Assembly (NCBI RefSeq): GCF_000276665.1
Contig: NW_004955402.1
Span: 9,943,872-10,007,871, forward strand
Origin: Chinchilla lanigera
Lineage: Eukaryota; Chordata; Mammalia; Rodentia; Chinchillidae
Reading direction: 5' to 3'
Length of the DNA: 64,000 bases
Numbering within the stretch: the first letter of the stretch is position 1; each line of letters starts with the position of its first letter. The translations under genes were made by a program, and so were the position numbers. The notes beneath the pieces were generated by a model that had not been told where the DNA came from, ran no database searches, and saw only the letters and a program-made list of their open reading frames with translations. Shown piece after piece: positions 11,326 through 21,050 of the stretch.

Positions 11326-11370
11326 ATATTGTTCATTTTTTTAATCTTCCACAGAACCAATGCAAACGTC

Positions 11371-11376
<6 letters not shown>

Positions 11377-11410
<34 letters not shown>

Positions 11411-11545
11411 ATAGTATTAGGATTGAGCTTATGGCTTTTACACTGGGCTATATGGGCTTCCCAGGTCAGGGTGAAACTTGCAACCCTCCTGCCTCAGACT
11501 TTCAGAGTGCTGGGATTGCAGGCATGAGTCACCGTGCCTGGCTTG
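11377..11545 (-). mobile_element. B1 SINE with long T tail (antisense)
   Basis: About 30 T, then diverged B1: TGGGCTATATGGGCTTCCC, CAACCCTCCTGCCTCAGAC, GCTGGGATTGCAGGCATGAG. Confidence 0.87.
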
Positions 11546-12307
11546 CTTCTAGTCTTGTCAAAATTACATATGCTTAGAGTTGAAAGAGCCCGATAGTTTC
11601 AGAAGGCTAGTTAGGAAAAATAGTGATTCCTACTGCATATCCTCTTATCTAGGAATTTTGGTATTTATTTTTATTTATCTAGATAATATTGCAGTTATTT
11701 AAAGATTTGTCAGTTTTGACATTATGCATGGAACTCTACTATGAAAGACAAAGATTTAGATCTCTTTCATGCTCCCACCGCATGCCCCAGAACACACGGT
11801 ATCCTTCCCATCCCCCATCCTTCCAATACAGCTATATTGTAATTTTTGTTAGATGCATATTATGTACATAATTATTTATTATATATACAGAAGTAATAAG
11901 GTCTATGCAAATACTGTTCACAGCTGAGCCATGTAAGTAACTAGGATACTTAGTCTTTTGTACCTTATTTTGTTTAGGATTACTCATTACATAGTTTCTT
12001 ATGTTTGCTTTGTTCTCTCTATATTGTCACTAATTCAACCTCAAAGTCAGTAACTGCCTAAATCTCTTAATACGTTTACATGAATCAAGTGCTCCATGAA
12101 TTTAGTTCTTAAGAAGACTTGTGCTTTGGGGCTTCTTTCAATCTGGCCCATGTGCCATCTTTCCCTAGCAGATCGGCAATATATCGGAGTATTTCTTTAC
12201 TACCATTCTAGGGATTCTGTTGGCCCCTCTTGCTGGATCCTTTGTTGCCTGCATCCCACATTTTGCTTGGTTGTGACTTACTCCTTTGTTGCATCTTTCC
12301 TTCCTTT

Positions 12308-12475
12308 CTGCAGTGCTGGGGATTGATCGCAGGGCCTAGGGCATGCTAGACAAGTGCTATACCACTGAGCTACCTCCCCCAGTCCTTTTCAGTTTTGTGT
12401 GTGCTGAGAAAGAGTCTCACTAAGTTGCCCAGGATGGCTTTGAACTTGTGATCCTCCTGCCTGTGATGACCATAT
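12308..12475 (-). mobile_element. B1-dID composite SINE (antisense)
   Basis: ID part (TGCTGGGGATTGATCGCAGG ... GAGCTACCTCCCCCAG), linker, then B1 part (GAGTCTCACTAAGTTGCCC, GTGATCCTCCTGCCTGTGAT). The distal B1 end is lost. An extra ID fragment (GAGCTATATCCCCGGCCC) follows at 12490-12527. Confidence 0.85.
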
Positions 12476-12573
12476 CAGCTTCATCTTTTGCAGGTGCGGT
12501 GCTGCTGAGCTATATCCCCGGCCCAGCTTGGAGACTTTACAGGAGTGAAAATGTCTTCACTTGTCTGTCTCAC

Positions 12574-12612
12574 TTGACTGATAGTTTTGGGGTTTTTTTT
12601 GACTGATAGTTT
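12574..12612. repeat. 11-nt micro-insertion between 14-nt repeats
   Basis: TTGACTGATAGTTT occurs at 12574-12587 and again at 12599-12612, enclosing TGGGGTTTTTT. It looks like a target-site duplication around an extremely short T-run insert, though local slippage is possible. Confidence 0.6.
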
Positions 12613-12661
12613 AACTGACTCTAGAATCAATTACTTGGAAATAATTTTCCTTCAAAACTTG

Positions 12662-12683
12662 AAGGGCTGGGTGTGGTGGCGCA
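12662..12683 (+). mobile_element. B1 SINE, cut by assembly gap
   Basis: GGGCTGGGTGTGGTGGCGCA is a B1 5' end that runs straight into the N run, so the rest of the element probably lies in the gap. Confidence 0.75.
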
Positions 12684-12894
12684 NNNNNNNNNNNNNNNNN
12701 NNNNNNNNNNNNNNNNNNNNNNNNNNNNNNNNNNNNNNNNNNNNNNNNNNNNNNNNNNNNNNNNNNNNNNNNNNNNNNNNNNNNNNNNNNNNNNNNNNNN
12801 NNNNNNNNNNNNNNNNNNNNNNNNNNNNNNNNNNNNNNNNNNNNNNNNNNNNNNNNNNNNNNNNNNNNNNNNNNNNNNNNNNNNNNNNNNNNNN
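12684..12894. other. Assembly gap (211 N)
   Basis: Undetermined bases; open frames spanning it are artefacts. Confidence 0.99.
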
Positions 12895-13019
12895 ATTCTT
12901 ATTCCAAGAAGATCAAGTACTATTCTGCTTCCTGATCTTTTCCATATGGCTTGTCTTTTCTCTCTACAATCACTTGTAGCATCCTTTATTTATCCCTCAT
13001 TTTAATACATCTCAACGTA

Positions 13020-13500
13020 CTATCATTTGGGACGAATACTTTTATTCACTGTTTGGGTTTTCTCACTTAAAGCATTTATGCTGTTCATTTCTTGAAGCAT
13101 TTCTTTGATGATTCTTTTCTCTCGATTCTCTAGTCTCTTTCTGAAACTCCTATTAGCCTTTTGCTGAAACTCTAGGACAGTGGAGATTTTTTGCAGAAGC
13201 TTTCTTTGCATAATCCTTTTATATATTCAATATCTTCTCTATCTTTTTAAAATATTATTTGACATTTCATTCAGCGTATAGCTCTGTTTCTCCAAATTTC
13301 TTTTTCTTGTTTGTTTTGCATTTCCTCTTTCATGCCAGAGACTTTTCACTAATATTTGGTGATCCTTGGATATGAGATCAAATTCAAGAGAGTGACACTA
13401 AGAATCTCTGAGCACCTGGGTAAGGCATCCATGTAGGATCGTCTAGCTGAATCAATTATTTGGGGACTTTAGGTCCTTTCCTTTGGAGTGGTAGCTTTCC
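13020..13500 (-). mobile_element. Ancient L1 5' region / ORF1-type fossil (antisense)
   Basis: The minus strand holds a 62-codon frame (13023-13211) rich in K/E/R/Q with coiled-coil character, as in LINE ORF1-type proteins. The flank ending in TGATCCTTGGATATGAGATC resembles old mammalian L1 5' sequence. Family assignment is tentative. Confidence 0.5.
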
Positions 13501-13802
13501 TCAGAGGTCTTCCTATCATTTTCCTGCACTGTAATGTCCAGTGCTCTGTGAGTTCAGTAGGGAAAGAGGACTTACCAAGACCCAGCGTAAAATTTATAGC
13601 TATTTGCTTAATATCTGTGTTCAGAATAACACCTCATCACTACATGTGTCCATTGTGCCAGGGTAAAGGGCTCCCAGTTTCACCTTCTTCAAAGAAAAAT
13701 CTACATCATTTTCTCAGGGGAGAGAATAGTCACCCAGCTACGTGGACGTGAGGAAACCTGGGAATTTAGGTGTTTTATAGAACTTTAGCGTCGCCTCCTA
13801 TC

Positions 13803-13855
13803 TTGAGCCCCGATTTCCAGGCGGGTGCTGCACCACTGAGCTGTATCCCAAGCCT
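13803..13855 (-). mobile_element. ID-like fragment (antisense)
   Basis: CCAGGCGGGTGCTGCACCAC followed by GAGCTGTATCCCAAGCC; only the 5' half of the SINE remains. Confidence 0.7.
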
Positions 13856-14119
13856 CCAAGCCCCAACTCCCAAACATGTCTGATGCCACCAGTTCCTGAC
13901 TCTGCCATTTTAGTAATTTAGCTCCTTTAAATCTGCTACCTCAGTTGTCATACATTTGTGTCTTTCCCGCCTCCAAAGTTAATTCCCATCATCTCCTTCC
14001 TGGGCCTTTATGCCTGTAGAGTTTCCTGTCTTTCATAAAATCCTGTTATTATTATTTTGGTAGGCCTGCAATAGCATGAAAAATAAATGAATGAGTTTCA
14101 TTTGTCATTTTCATTCATA

Positions 14120-14930
14120 AACTGAAAGGTTAACTGTGTTTGTATGAGTCTATTTCGGGGCGCTCTATTCTATTCCATGGATCTGCTTGTCTGCTTTCAC
14201 CAGTACCACTCACTGTCCTGATTACTGCAGCTTTTCAGTAAGTCTTGAAGTTATACGGTGTCACTCTTTCAATTTGTTCACTTCCTTTGATCTTATGCTA
14301 TCTGTTCTGGACCTTAGGAGGCTCCATGTAAACTTTACTTCGCCAAAATGCACAAAATAACTTTCTGCGATTTTGGTTGGATTCACACTGAAGCTGTATA
14401 ACAAATTGGAAATAACAAATATCTCAACAATCTGGAGATTTCTTGTCCATGAATATGAAATATCTCCATTTATTTAGTAGTTCTGTGATTCGGATTTTGT
14501 AGTCTTCCTCATATAGCTCTTGTATATAGTTTACAGGATTTATACCTAAGTATCTCACTTTGAGGGTGCTAATGTAAATGTACTGTGTTTTAAATTTCAA
14601 ATTCCAGTTGTTAATCGTTGGTGTATAGGAAAGCAGGTGACTTCCATACGTCAACGTTGTATCCTGCCTTTTTGCTATAGTTGCTCGTTAGTTCCAGTGT
14701 CTTGCTGATTCTTGCAGATCTTCTGCAGACTATCACCTCATCTGTGAATGAAGCGGAAGGTGTCTGCCCAATTATTACACCTCTTATTTTCTTACGGCCT
14801 CATCTAGGACCTCTCATACAGCGCTAGAAAGGAGCGGCAAGGGGGCCTAGAGCTCCTCTGCTGAGCGTAAGGTTAGCTGTAGGTCTTGTAGGTGCTGCCA
14901 GGTTGAGGGTTCCAGCTTCCCCGCCATGTC
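14120..14930 (-). mobile_element. L1 ORF2 fossil (antisense)
   Basis: On the plus strand the familiar antisense L1 ORF2 order is seen: CTATTCCATGGATCTGCTTG, then GATTACTGCAGC, then a CATGAATATGAAATATCTCC block, then CACCTCATCTGTGAATGAAG. A minus-strand remnant (14424-14654) reads KVRYLGINPVNYIQELYEED, like the reverse-transcriptase region. It is full of stops and indels. Confidence 0.85.
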
Positions 14931-15372
14931 CGGTTCTGCTCTGCACTGTGTCTCTGCACACTGTATTTTTGGCCTGTAGGTATGCATAGCAATACTTTCT
15001 TGATAGCTAAGAGTGACACAGTGGAGCCGCTATAAGCAGGATTTTAGTAACACGGGGGTAATATCTGAGGGGAAGGGAAGCAGCCTACGGTATGCTAGTA
15101 GGTCACAGTCTTGTGGTCTGGAGAGTAGCAGCACTTACATAGCACTAGCTACGGCAGTACTTTAACTATATTGTTTCATTTCGTCCATCCCCATTTTAAA
15201 AACAGCTTTATTGGGATATAACATTCAACCCAATTTAAGTACACAATTCAACGGCTTTTAATCTATTGACTGAGTTGTGAACTCTCGGTACAATAAATTT
15301 GAATTCTCATTAATTTTCATCTCCCAGTCTCCCTATCCGTCTTGTTCTAGGCAACTATCTATCTACTTTCTT

Positions 15373-15537
15373 TTTTTTCTTTTTCTTTTTGTCTGTTGGA
15401 GACAGGGTCTCGCTATGCAGTTCAGTTTGGCCTTGAGCTCACTTTGTAGCCCAGGCTGGTCTCGAACTTTCAATGATCTTCCTGCCTCAGCCTCCTGAGT
15501 GCTGGGATGACAGGCATGCACCACCACACTCAGCTCC
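15373..15537 (-). mobile_element. B1 SINE, quasi-dimer, 12-bp TSD (antisense)
   Basis: CAGTTCAGTTTGGCCTTGAG is followed by the duplicated unit GTAGCCCAGGCTGGTCTCG and then CTGCCTCAGCCTCCTGAGTG. ATCTACTTTCTT repeats at 15361-15372 and 15538-15549 mark insertion into the old L1. Confidence 0.95.
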
Positions 15538-15795
15538 ATCTACTTTCTTTCTTGGTAGATTTACCTATTCTGTACATTTTCTATGAACAAAAATATATAA
15601 TTTATAATCCTTTGTGATTGTCACTTTTCACTTAACACATTGTTTTCAAATTCATCCATGCTGTAGCAGGCATCAATACTTTGTTATATCTATGGCCACA
15701 TAATAATTCCATTGGACAGATATACCTTATTTTCCTGATGAGCATTTGGGTTACTTATGCTTTTTGGCTGCTATGAATAATGATGCCATGAACTT

Positions 15796-15938
15796 TTTTT
15801 TTTGAGATAGGGTCTCACTGTGCAGTTCAGGCTGGCCAGAGTTCACTATGTAGACCAGGCTGGCCTTGAACTCATGGTGATCCTCCTGCCTCAGCCTCCC
15901 AGGTGCTGGGATTATAGGCATGCACCACCACACCTAGT
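15796..15938 (-). mobile_element. B1 SINE, quasi-dimer (antisense)
   Basis: T-run, GAGATAGGGTCTCACTGTGC, duplicated central unit, GTGATCCTCCTGCCTCAGCC, GCTGGGATTATAGGCATGCA. Inserted in the same old L1. Confidence 0.95.
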
Positions 15939-16915
15939 GCTGAGAACATTCATGTACAAATTATTTTTATGTTTTTCAATTTTTATTTTTTATTAGTGCA
16001 TGTTTACAGTACATAATGATCACATTCCTCGTGGAGAATTGGTGCATGTACAAAACACGTGAATTCTTTTTCATCCCCTCCCCACTCCTTCCATCTCTTG
16101 CTGTCCTTCCCATCGGCAAAAGCTCTATTTCTCTATTTTTCATTGTGATTTTTATTTCTATTTTGGGTTTCTCATGTGAGAGAAACCATATGATATTTAA
16201 GATTGCATGTCTGATTTATTTGACTTAACAGTGTGGTCTCAAGGAGCATGCGGTTTCCTACAAATGACTCGGGTTTACCCTTCTTTATGGCAGGGTAGCA
16301 CTTTGTTGTGTTCTTGATAATAGCCGTTCTTTCTGGAGTTAGACGGAATCACAGTTTTGTTTTAATTTACCTTTCTCTAAGGGTCAGAGATTTGAACATT
16401 TATCATGCACCGGCCTTTTATACTTCTTCTGAGAAGTGTCTATTCATGGCAGTTGTGATTTTTTTTGATTGGATCTTTTACTGGGGCATTCTAGTTTTTT
16501 TGAGTTTTTTATATCCTACATATTAGTCCTCTGTCCAAGGAATAGCTGGCAATTTTTTTTCCATTTTATAGGTTTTCTGTTCACTCTGTTGGATGTTCTT
16601 TTCCTTTTAATTTAATATGATCCCATTTGTTAATTCTCAGCATTATTTCCTGTGCAATTATGGTTCTGTAAAGAAAGTCCTTGCCTACACCTGTATCTTC
16701 ATTAGTTTTACCTTTTTTTTTTTTTTTTTTTACCTTGTAGCAAATTAAGTATTTCTGTTTTAACATTTAGAACTTTGATCCATTTTGCTTTTAGTTTAGT
16801 ACGTGATGGGAGATATGAATCTAGGTTCGATCTTCAGCATGTGGAGAGCCAGTGTTTCCAGCACCATTTTATTAAAGAGGCTATCTTTCTTCCGCTGTGA
16901 TTTGGCCCCTTTGTC

Positions 16916-16959
16916 AAAGATCAGATAGCTGAAAAAAAAAAAAAGATCAGATAGTTGAA
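16916..16959. repeat. A-run insert flanked by duplicated L1 sequence
   Basis: AAAGATCAGATAG at 16916-16928 recurs at 16942-16954, and the match extends to 18 nt with one mismatch. Only an A-run lies between. It interrupts the L1 ORF2 fossil. Confidence 0.7.
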
Positions 16960-17391
16960 TGTGCCTGGGGTTGTTCCTGCATCCTCTATTCTGTTCCATT
17001 GATCCATAGGTCTGTTTTTGTGCCATTACTGTGCTGTTTTTATCACTGTACCTTTGTAATCCCTGAAATCCAGAATTATGATACCTCCTGCTTCACTTGT
17101 TTCTGAGGATTATTTTTTCTATTCTGGGCCTCTTCTGGTTCCATATAAATTTTAGGATTGTTTTCTCTAGTTCTGTGGAATTTTTGGGGTCTTTCATGTA
17201 GAAGATCATGTCATCTGCAAATAATGGTAATTTCTTCCTTTCTTATGCATATCTTTTTTATTTCTTTCTCTTGTCTGATTGCTCAGGCTAATGTTTCTAG
17301 AAAAATACTGAACAGGAGTGGTAATAGTGGACATTCTTGTCTTGTTTCTAATTTTGGAGGGAAAGATTTCAGTTTTTCCCCATTTAAAATG

Positions 17392-17422
17392 ATGTTGGAA
17401 TAAAATAAAATAAAAATGTTGG
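17392..17422. repeat. (TAAAA)n micro-insert with 7-bp repeats
   Basis: ATGTTGG at 17392-17398 and 17416-17422 flank AATAAAATAAAATAAAA. The flanks rejoin into ordinary L1 sequence, so the A-rich block was added later. Confidence 0.55.
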
Positions 17423-17664
17423 CCATAGGTTTCTCATAGATAGATTTTATCAGATTGAGCTAAGTTTCTTCTATACCTATTTTCTTCAGAGGTTTTTTTT
17501 TTTTTTTTCATGAAAGGATATTGGATTTTGTCAAAGGCTTTTTTCTGTGTCTATTGAGATGGTCCTGTGGTTTTTGTCCTTGCTTCTGTTTATGTAATGT
17601 ATTACATTTATTAATTTGCATATGTAGAACTATCCAAACATGTTATGACATTTTGTACAAATTA

Positions 17665-18047
17665 GCCACTTTTATATATAAAATGTTTTGAAGAAATTCA
17701 CAGATATAGATACATTTCTTTTAATTGAATGAAATAAATTTGTTGATTATTATAATATTTTAAAAATTGGCGTGAACTCCATAGTCCCTTTTGGAGTAAA
17801 AGTCCATGCTTTTTCTGCAGTTTACAGTCGTGGAGGGATTTCTGGGCTAGCACGGCTGGCCAGGTCCTGTATTTCTCCCTGGAGCTTTGACTCTCTGGGA
17901 CTCACCGTCCCTCCGGGGGCACTGGCTGCGACCAGGATCAAGTTGGCTGACTGGCACCTCTGCTTCACTGTGCCATGTGGGATCGAAACACAGAGTGAGC
18001 CTGGAGCTGCTGAGTGGCCGAGCCAGGTCACAGGATTCCCAGGCATG
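17665..18047. other. Unassigned block inside the L1 nest
   Basis: Lies between the younger L1 and the point where the older L1 resumes. Its right part (17800-18040) is notably GC-rich and open in two frames (17772-18092 plus, 17822-18046 minus). I cannot place it in a family; it may be 5' L1 sequence or another insert. Confidence 0.45.
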
Positions 18048-18600
18048 GGGTGTTCTTTTCTTTTAGGCGGAGCTGCTGGGTCATGTGGTTAATTTATGTT
18101 AAGTGTCTAAAGAAGTATCAGAAAGTTCTCCAAAGTGGCTGTACCATTTTATATTCCTCCCATCAGTGCATGAGTTTAATTCCTCCACATTTTCACCAGC
18201 ACTTATTATTGTCTGTCTTTTAAAAATTATAGGCACATTAGTCAATATGATTGGCATCTTTGTGGTTTTTATTTAAATTTCCCTGAGGGCTAATGATGTT
18301 GAACATCTTTGTGTGTGCTTATTGGCCATTTGTATATCTTCTTTGAAGAAATGTCTACTTAGATCACTTGTCCATTTCTCAATGCTATTTATCTTTTGAT
18401 TATTAAGTCATAAGAAGATTTACGATGTAGCTTAGATCCAATTCCTTGATGAGATATATAATTTGCAAGTATTTTCTTGCATTTTGTGTTGTCTTTTCAT
18501 TTTCTTGATTTTTTTCCTTTAAAGCATCAAAGTTTTAAATTTTGATGGATTCCAATTTATCTATTTTTTCTTTTATTGTTCTTCCTTTGGGTATGACCCA
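18048..18600 (-). mobile_element. Old L1 3' UTR (antisense), right part
   Basis: Resumes the L1 seen at 15187-15952: GAGCTGCTGGGTCATGTGG, CCAAAGTGGCTGTACCATTT, TATTGGCCATTTGTATATCT, GATATATAATTTGCAAGTAT. This is the standard order of an old L1M 3' UTR in antisense. Confidence 0.87.
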
Positions 18601-18801
18601 TTCACATTTTCAAAATAGGAAAATTGAGGCTCACGTTTGCCTAGTGTGATAGAACTAGTATGTGAGGGGGCTAGATTCAAACCCAGAAAGTATGGTTCCA
18701 AAAAGTCCTTGTATCTGACTACCTCACAGTGTTGTTTCCTGGGGGACTGGTTACTCCTAGTCTGTTTCATGAATTTTAGAGATGACTACTTTAGCTGGAT
18801 T

Positions 18802-18957
18802 TTATTTATCTTTTTATTTAGAGACAAGGTCTCACTGTGTAATGCAGATTGGCCTTAAACTCACTTATGTAGCCCAGACTGGCCTGAAACTCAAAGTGAT
18901 CCTCCTGCCTCAGCCTCCTGAGTGCTGGGATTATAGGCATGTGCCACCACATTCAGC
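18802..18957 (-). mobile_element. B1 SINE, quasi-dimer (antisense)
   Basis: GAGACAAGGTCTCACTGTG, duplicated unit GTAGCCCAGACTGGCCTG, GTGATCCTCCTGCCTCAGCC. Flanked by ACTTTAGCTGGATTTTA / ACTTTAGTTCGATTTTA, an aged TSD. Confidence 0.93.
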
Positions 18958-19161
18958 ACTTTAGTTCGATTTTAAAGTTCAATTTGTAGCTTGTAGATAT
19001 CACCTAGGTAATATAGGTAAAATAACAAGAGGTTTCTATTTTGCATTCACTTTCTCAAATTGTTTTCATGCTAGCTAAAGAGATTTTTAATTAGTTTCTC
19101 CTAAGGAGAAACTAAATTCACTTTGTAGTTTGTGATAAAAGGTTAAAAATGAAATAACAAA

Positions 19162-19250
19162 GGATCAGGGATATAGCTCAGTGGCATAAGCCCCTGCCTG
19201 GCAAGGGCAAGGTCCTGAGTTCGATTCCTGGTACCAAACAAACAAATAAA
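19162..19250 (+). mobile_element. ID-like SINE
   Basis: GGGATATAGCTCAGTGGCAT, CCTGCCTGGCAAGGGCAAGG, GAGTTCGATTCCTGGTACC, then an AAAC/AAAT tail. It retains a canonical B box GTTCGATTCC. Confidence 0.92.
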
Positions 19251-19329
19251 ATGAAATGACATTACTGCTGAATATTTCAGCTCACTCCTCTTCCTTCTCC
19301 TCCTGCTCCTCTTTTTTTTTTCTTCTTCT

Positions 19330-19494
19330 TCTTTTTTTTTTTTTTTTTTTTTTTTTTTGAGACAGGGTCTTGAGTGCAGTTCAGGCTGGTCTTGAGCTCA
19401 CTTTGTAGCCCAGGCTGGCCTCGAACTCACAATGGTCCTCTTGCCTCAGCCTCTGGAATGCTGGGATTACAGGTGTGAGCCACCATGTCTGGCT
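19330..19494 (-). mobile_element. B1 SINE, quasi-dimer (antisense)
   Basis: A long T-run and CT-rich stretch precede GAGACAGGGTCTTGAGTGC, GTAGCCCAGGCTGGCCTCG and GCTGGGATTACAGGTGTGAG. Confidence 0.93.
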
Positions 19495-19504
19495 CCCTAT
19501 TCTT

Positions 19505-19627
19505 CTTTTTGAGATGGAATCTCACTACGTTCCCTAGGTTGGTCTCAAAGTCCTGGGCTCCAGTGATTATTCTCTCTCAGCCTCTGAAGTAGCTGGAAAT
19601 ATAGATGTGCACCAATGCACCTGGCTC
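19505..19627 (-). mobile_element. Ancient 7SL-derived monomer (antisense)
   Basis: GATGGAATCTCACTACGTTC, CTCCAGTGATTATTCTCTCT, GAAGTAGCTGGAAATATAG. The layout is closer to early Alu/proto-B1 monomers than to the rodent quasi-dimer; it lacks the internal duplication. Confidence 0.8.
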
Positions 19628-19739
19628 AGCTTGCTATAATTTATAATATATTTATGATATAGATAAAGTAAGCATGACCCAGGTCTACTTATTTGCATTT
19701 ATTTCTGGTCTTATTTTTCTTTACCCTAAAGTACATTAG

Positions 19740-20085
19740 CTGCCTTTCTTTTCCTAGAATATTCTCTACTCCTGTCCTCAGTACTTATATATACTTCAAG
19801 TGTCAGCCAAAATTACCACTTTTCCAAGAAATTTGCCACTGCCTTTCTGGTTTGAATTAGATTTCTCTGAGATATGCTTTGAAAGCTCTCTATATTTTAC
19901 TCTGAGGACACACACTATAATTATAACCCAATTGTTTTTTATGCATCTGTCTTTACAGCACATTTAAACTTGATAAGCGTATTGATTATTTATGCAGTGT
20001 TTTATTTCTATCATCCTTCACAGGGCCTTGTGCATAGTAAACACTCTGGCTTTATTTACTGATAAACTATATGTAATTAATAACT
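19740..20085 (+). mobile_element. Probable L2 3' end
   Basis: An L2-like run: AGAATATTCTCTACTCC, CTTCAAGTGTCAGCCAAAAT, GCCACTGCCTTTCTGG, and near the end TTCACAGGGCCTTGTGCATA. Confidence 0.6.
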
Positions 20086-20238
20086 CTAAAGTCAGTAACA
20101 AATTATTTGCTTTACGCTACCAAATGGGTAGCCAAAATGTGAGAAAATACTGCACAGGTGATTTTTAAAAAGTAATAGCCTGGTGATTGTAAGTGTGTTA
20201 TCTAATTTTTGTCTTGTAGCAATCATGAATTATGGCAT

Positions 20239-20475
20239 TACTGGGTTTGTGGTGTATACCTATAATTAATTTCAGCTACTCAGGAGGTTAAGGCAGGAGG
20301 GTCTCAGGTTGGAGGCCAGCCCGGGAGACTTAGCAAAACTCTGTATCAAAATTTTTAAAAGGTTGGGGTAGGTGTGCGGATGTAGCTCAGTGGTAAAGCA
20401 CGCATAACGCCTTCAGGTCAATCCCTACTACTGTAATAGTAGCAGCAGTAGTAATAATAATGATGATGATGGTAT
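20239..20475 (+). mobile_element. B1-dID composite SINE with GAT/AGT repeat tail
   Basis: B1 half (CTACTCAGGAGGTTAAGGC ... AGCCCGGGAGACTTAGCAA), linker, ID half (GCGGATGTAGCTCAGTGGTA ... CAATCCCTACTACT). The tail has become (AGT/AAT/GAT)n. Confidence 0.88.
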
Positions 20476-20494
20476 CAAGAATTAACAAAAGGAA

Positions 20495-20690
20495 TCTAGG
20501 TATGGTGACATATGCTTAGGGGAAACTGAGGCAAGAGGATTGCAAGTTTGAGTCCAGCCAGGGCAATTTAGCAGCCTAACAAGACAGCCTCAGAATAAAA
20601 TAAATAATAAATAAATAAGGGCTGGCAGTGTAGCTTAGTGCAAGGACTCTAGATTCAGTCTCTAGCACCAAATGAAAAAACAATAAAATG
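20495..20690 (+). mobile_element. B1-dID composite SINE
   Basis: B1 half lacking the CTGTAATCCCAGC segment, AATA-rich linker (20600-20620), ID half (GGGCTGGCAGTGTAGCTTAG ... TCAGTCTCTAGCACC). Confidence 0.87.
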
Positions 20691-20699
20691 ACATCATCT

Positions 20700-21050
20700 G
20701 AAACCCGAATGGACAGCCTACTTCTTTTCCCCTAAATCTTATCCTTCCTTCAATGTTCAACTACTGAAACATTTCCCTTGTGAAGTCTTCTTTCGCTACT
20801 GATAACACCAGTAATTTTTTCCCTTTCACGAAATTTCTGCTGCAGTTAAAGTTCAAGGCCCCCAATCGGCACTGGATCATATATATATCACATCGTATTG
20901 TTCATGGTTGTTCTCAGTGTAGGTTTTCTCTTACCGTACTAAGATGTAGATCCCTTGAAAAGAGGAACTGTACCTTTATATATCTTCTACAACTCCACGA
21001 TGGCTAAAGCAATGCTGTGCACAGTTAACACTCATTGATTTGTCTTTAGG
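20700..21050 (+). mobile_element. Possible L2 remnant
   Basis: Weak L2-like wording: CTTGTGAAGTCTTC, CTACAACTCCACGATGGC, GTGCACAGTTAACACTCATT. Strongly diverged, so tentative. Confidence 0.35.

Larger units (their letters stand above)
15187..15952 (-). mobile_element. Old L1 3' UTR (antisense), left part, interrupted by SINEs
   Basis: The antisense 3' end of an old L1 (L1M type) begins at about AACAGCTTTATTGGGATATA and runs through CTTAACACATTGTTTTCAAA, TCATCCATGCTGTAGCAGGC and GGGTTACTTATGCTTTTTGG. Two B1s and then a younger L1 interrupt it, and it resumes near 18048. Confidence 0.85.
15964..17653 (-). mobile_element. 5'-truncated L1 with 11-bp TSD (antisense)
   Basis: About 1.69 kb of L1 3' end (ORF2 C-terminal half plus 3' UTR) in reverse orientation. 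TGTACAAATTA occurs at 15953-15963 and 17654-17664, a target-site duplication, so this insertion landed inside the older L1. Minus-strand remnants near 16590-16760 (GVGKDFLYRTIIAQEIMLR) and 16800-17020 match the ORF2 C-terminal region. Frameshifts and stops make it inactive. Confidence 0.92.

Noticed and set aside
20377..20430. tRNA-like sequence with A and B box wording
   Set aside because: It is the ID half of a B1-dID SINE and lacks a closing acceptor stem; ID-like SINEs across the window mimic tRNA boxes in the same way.
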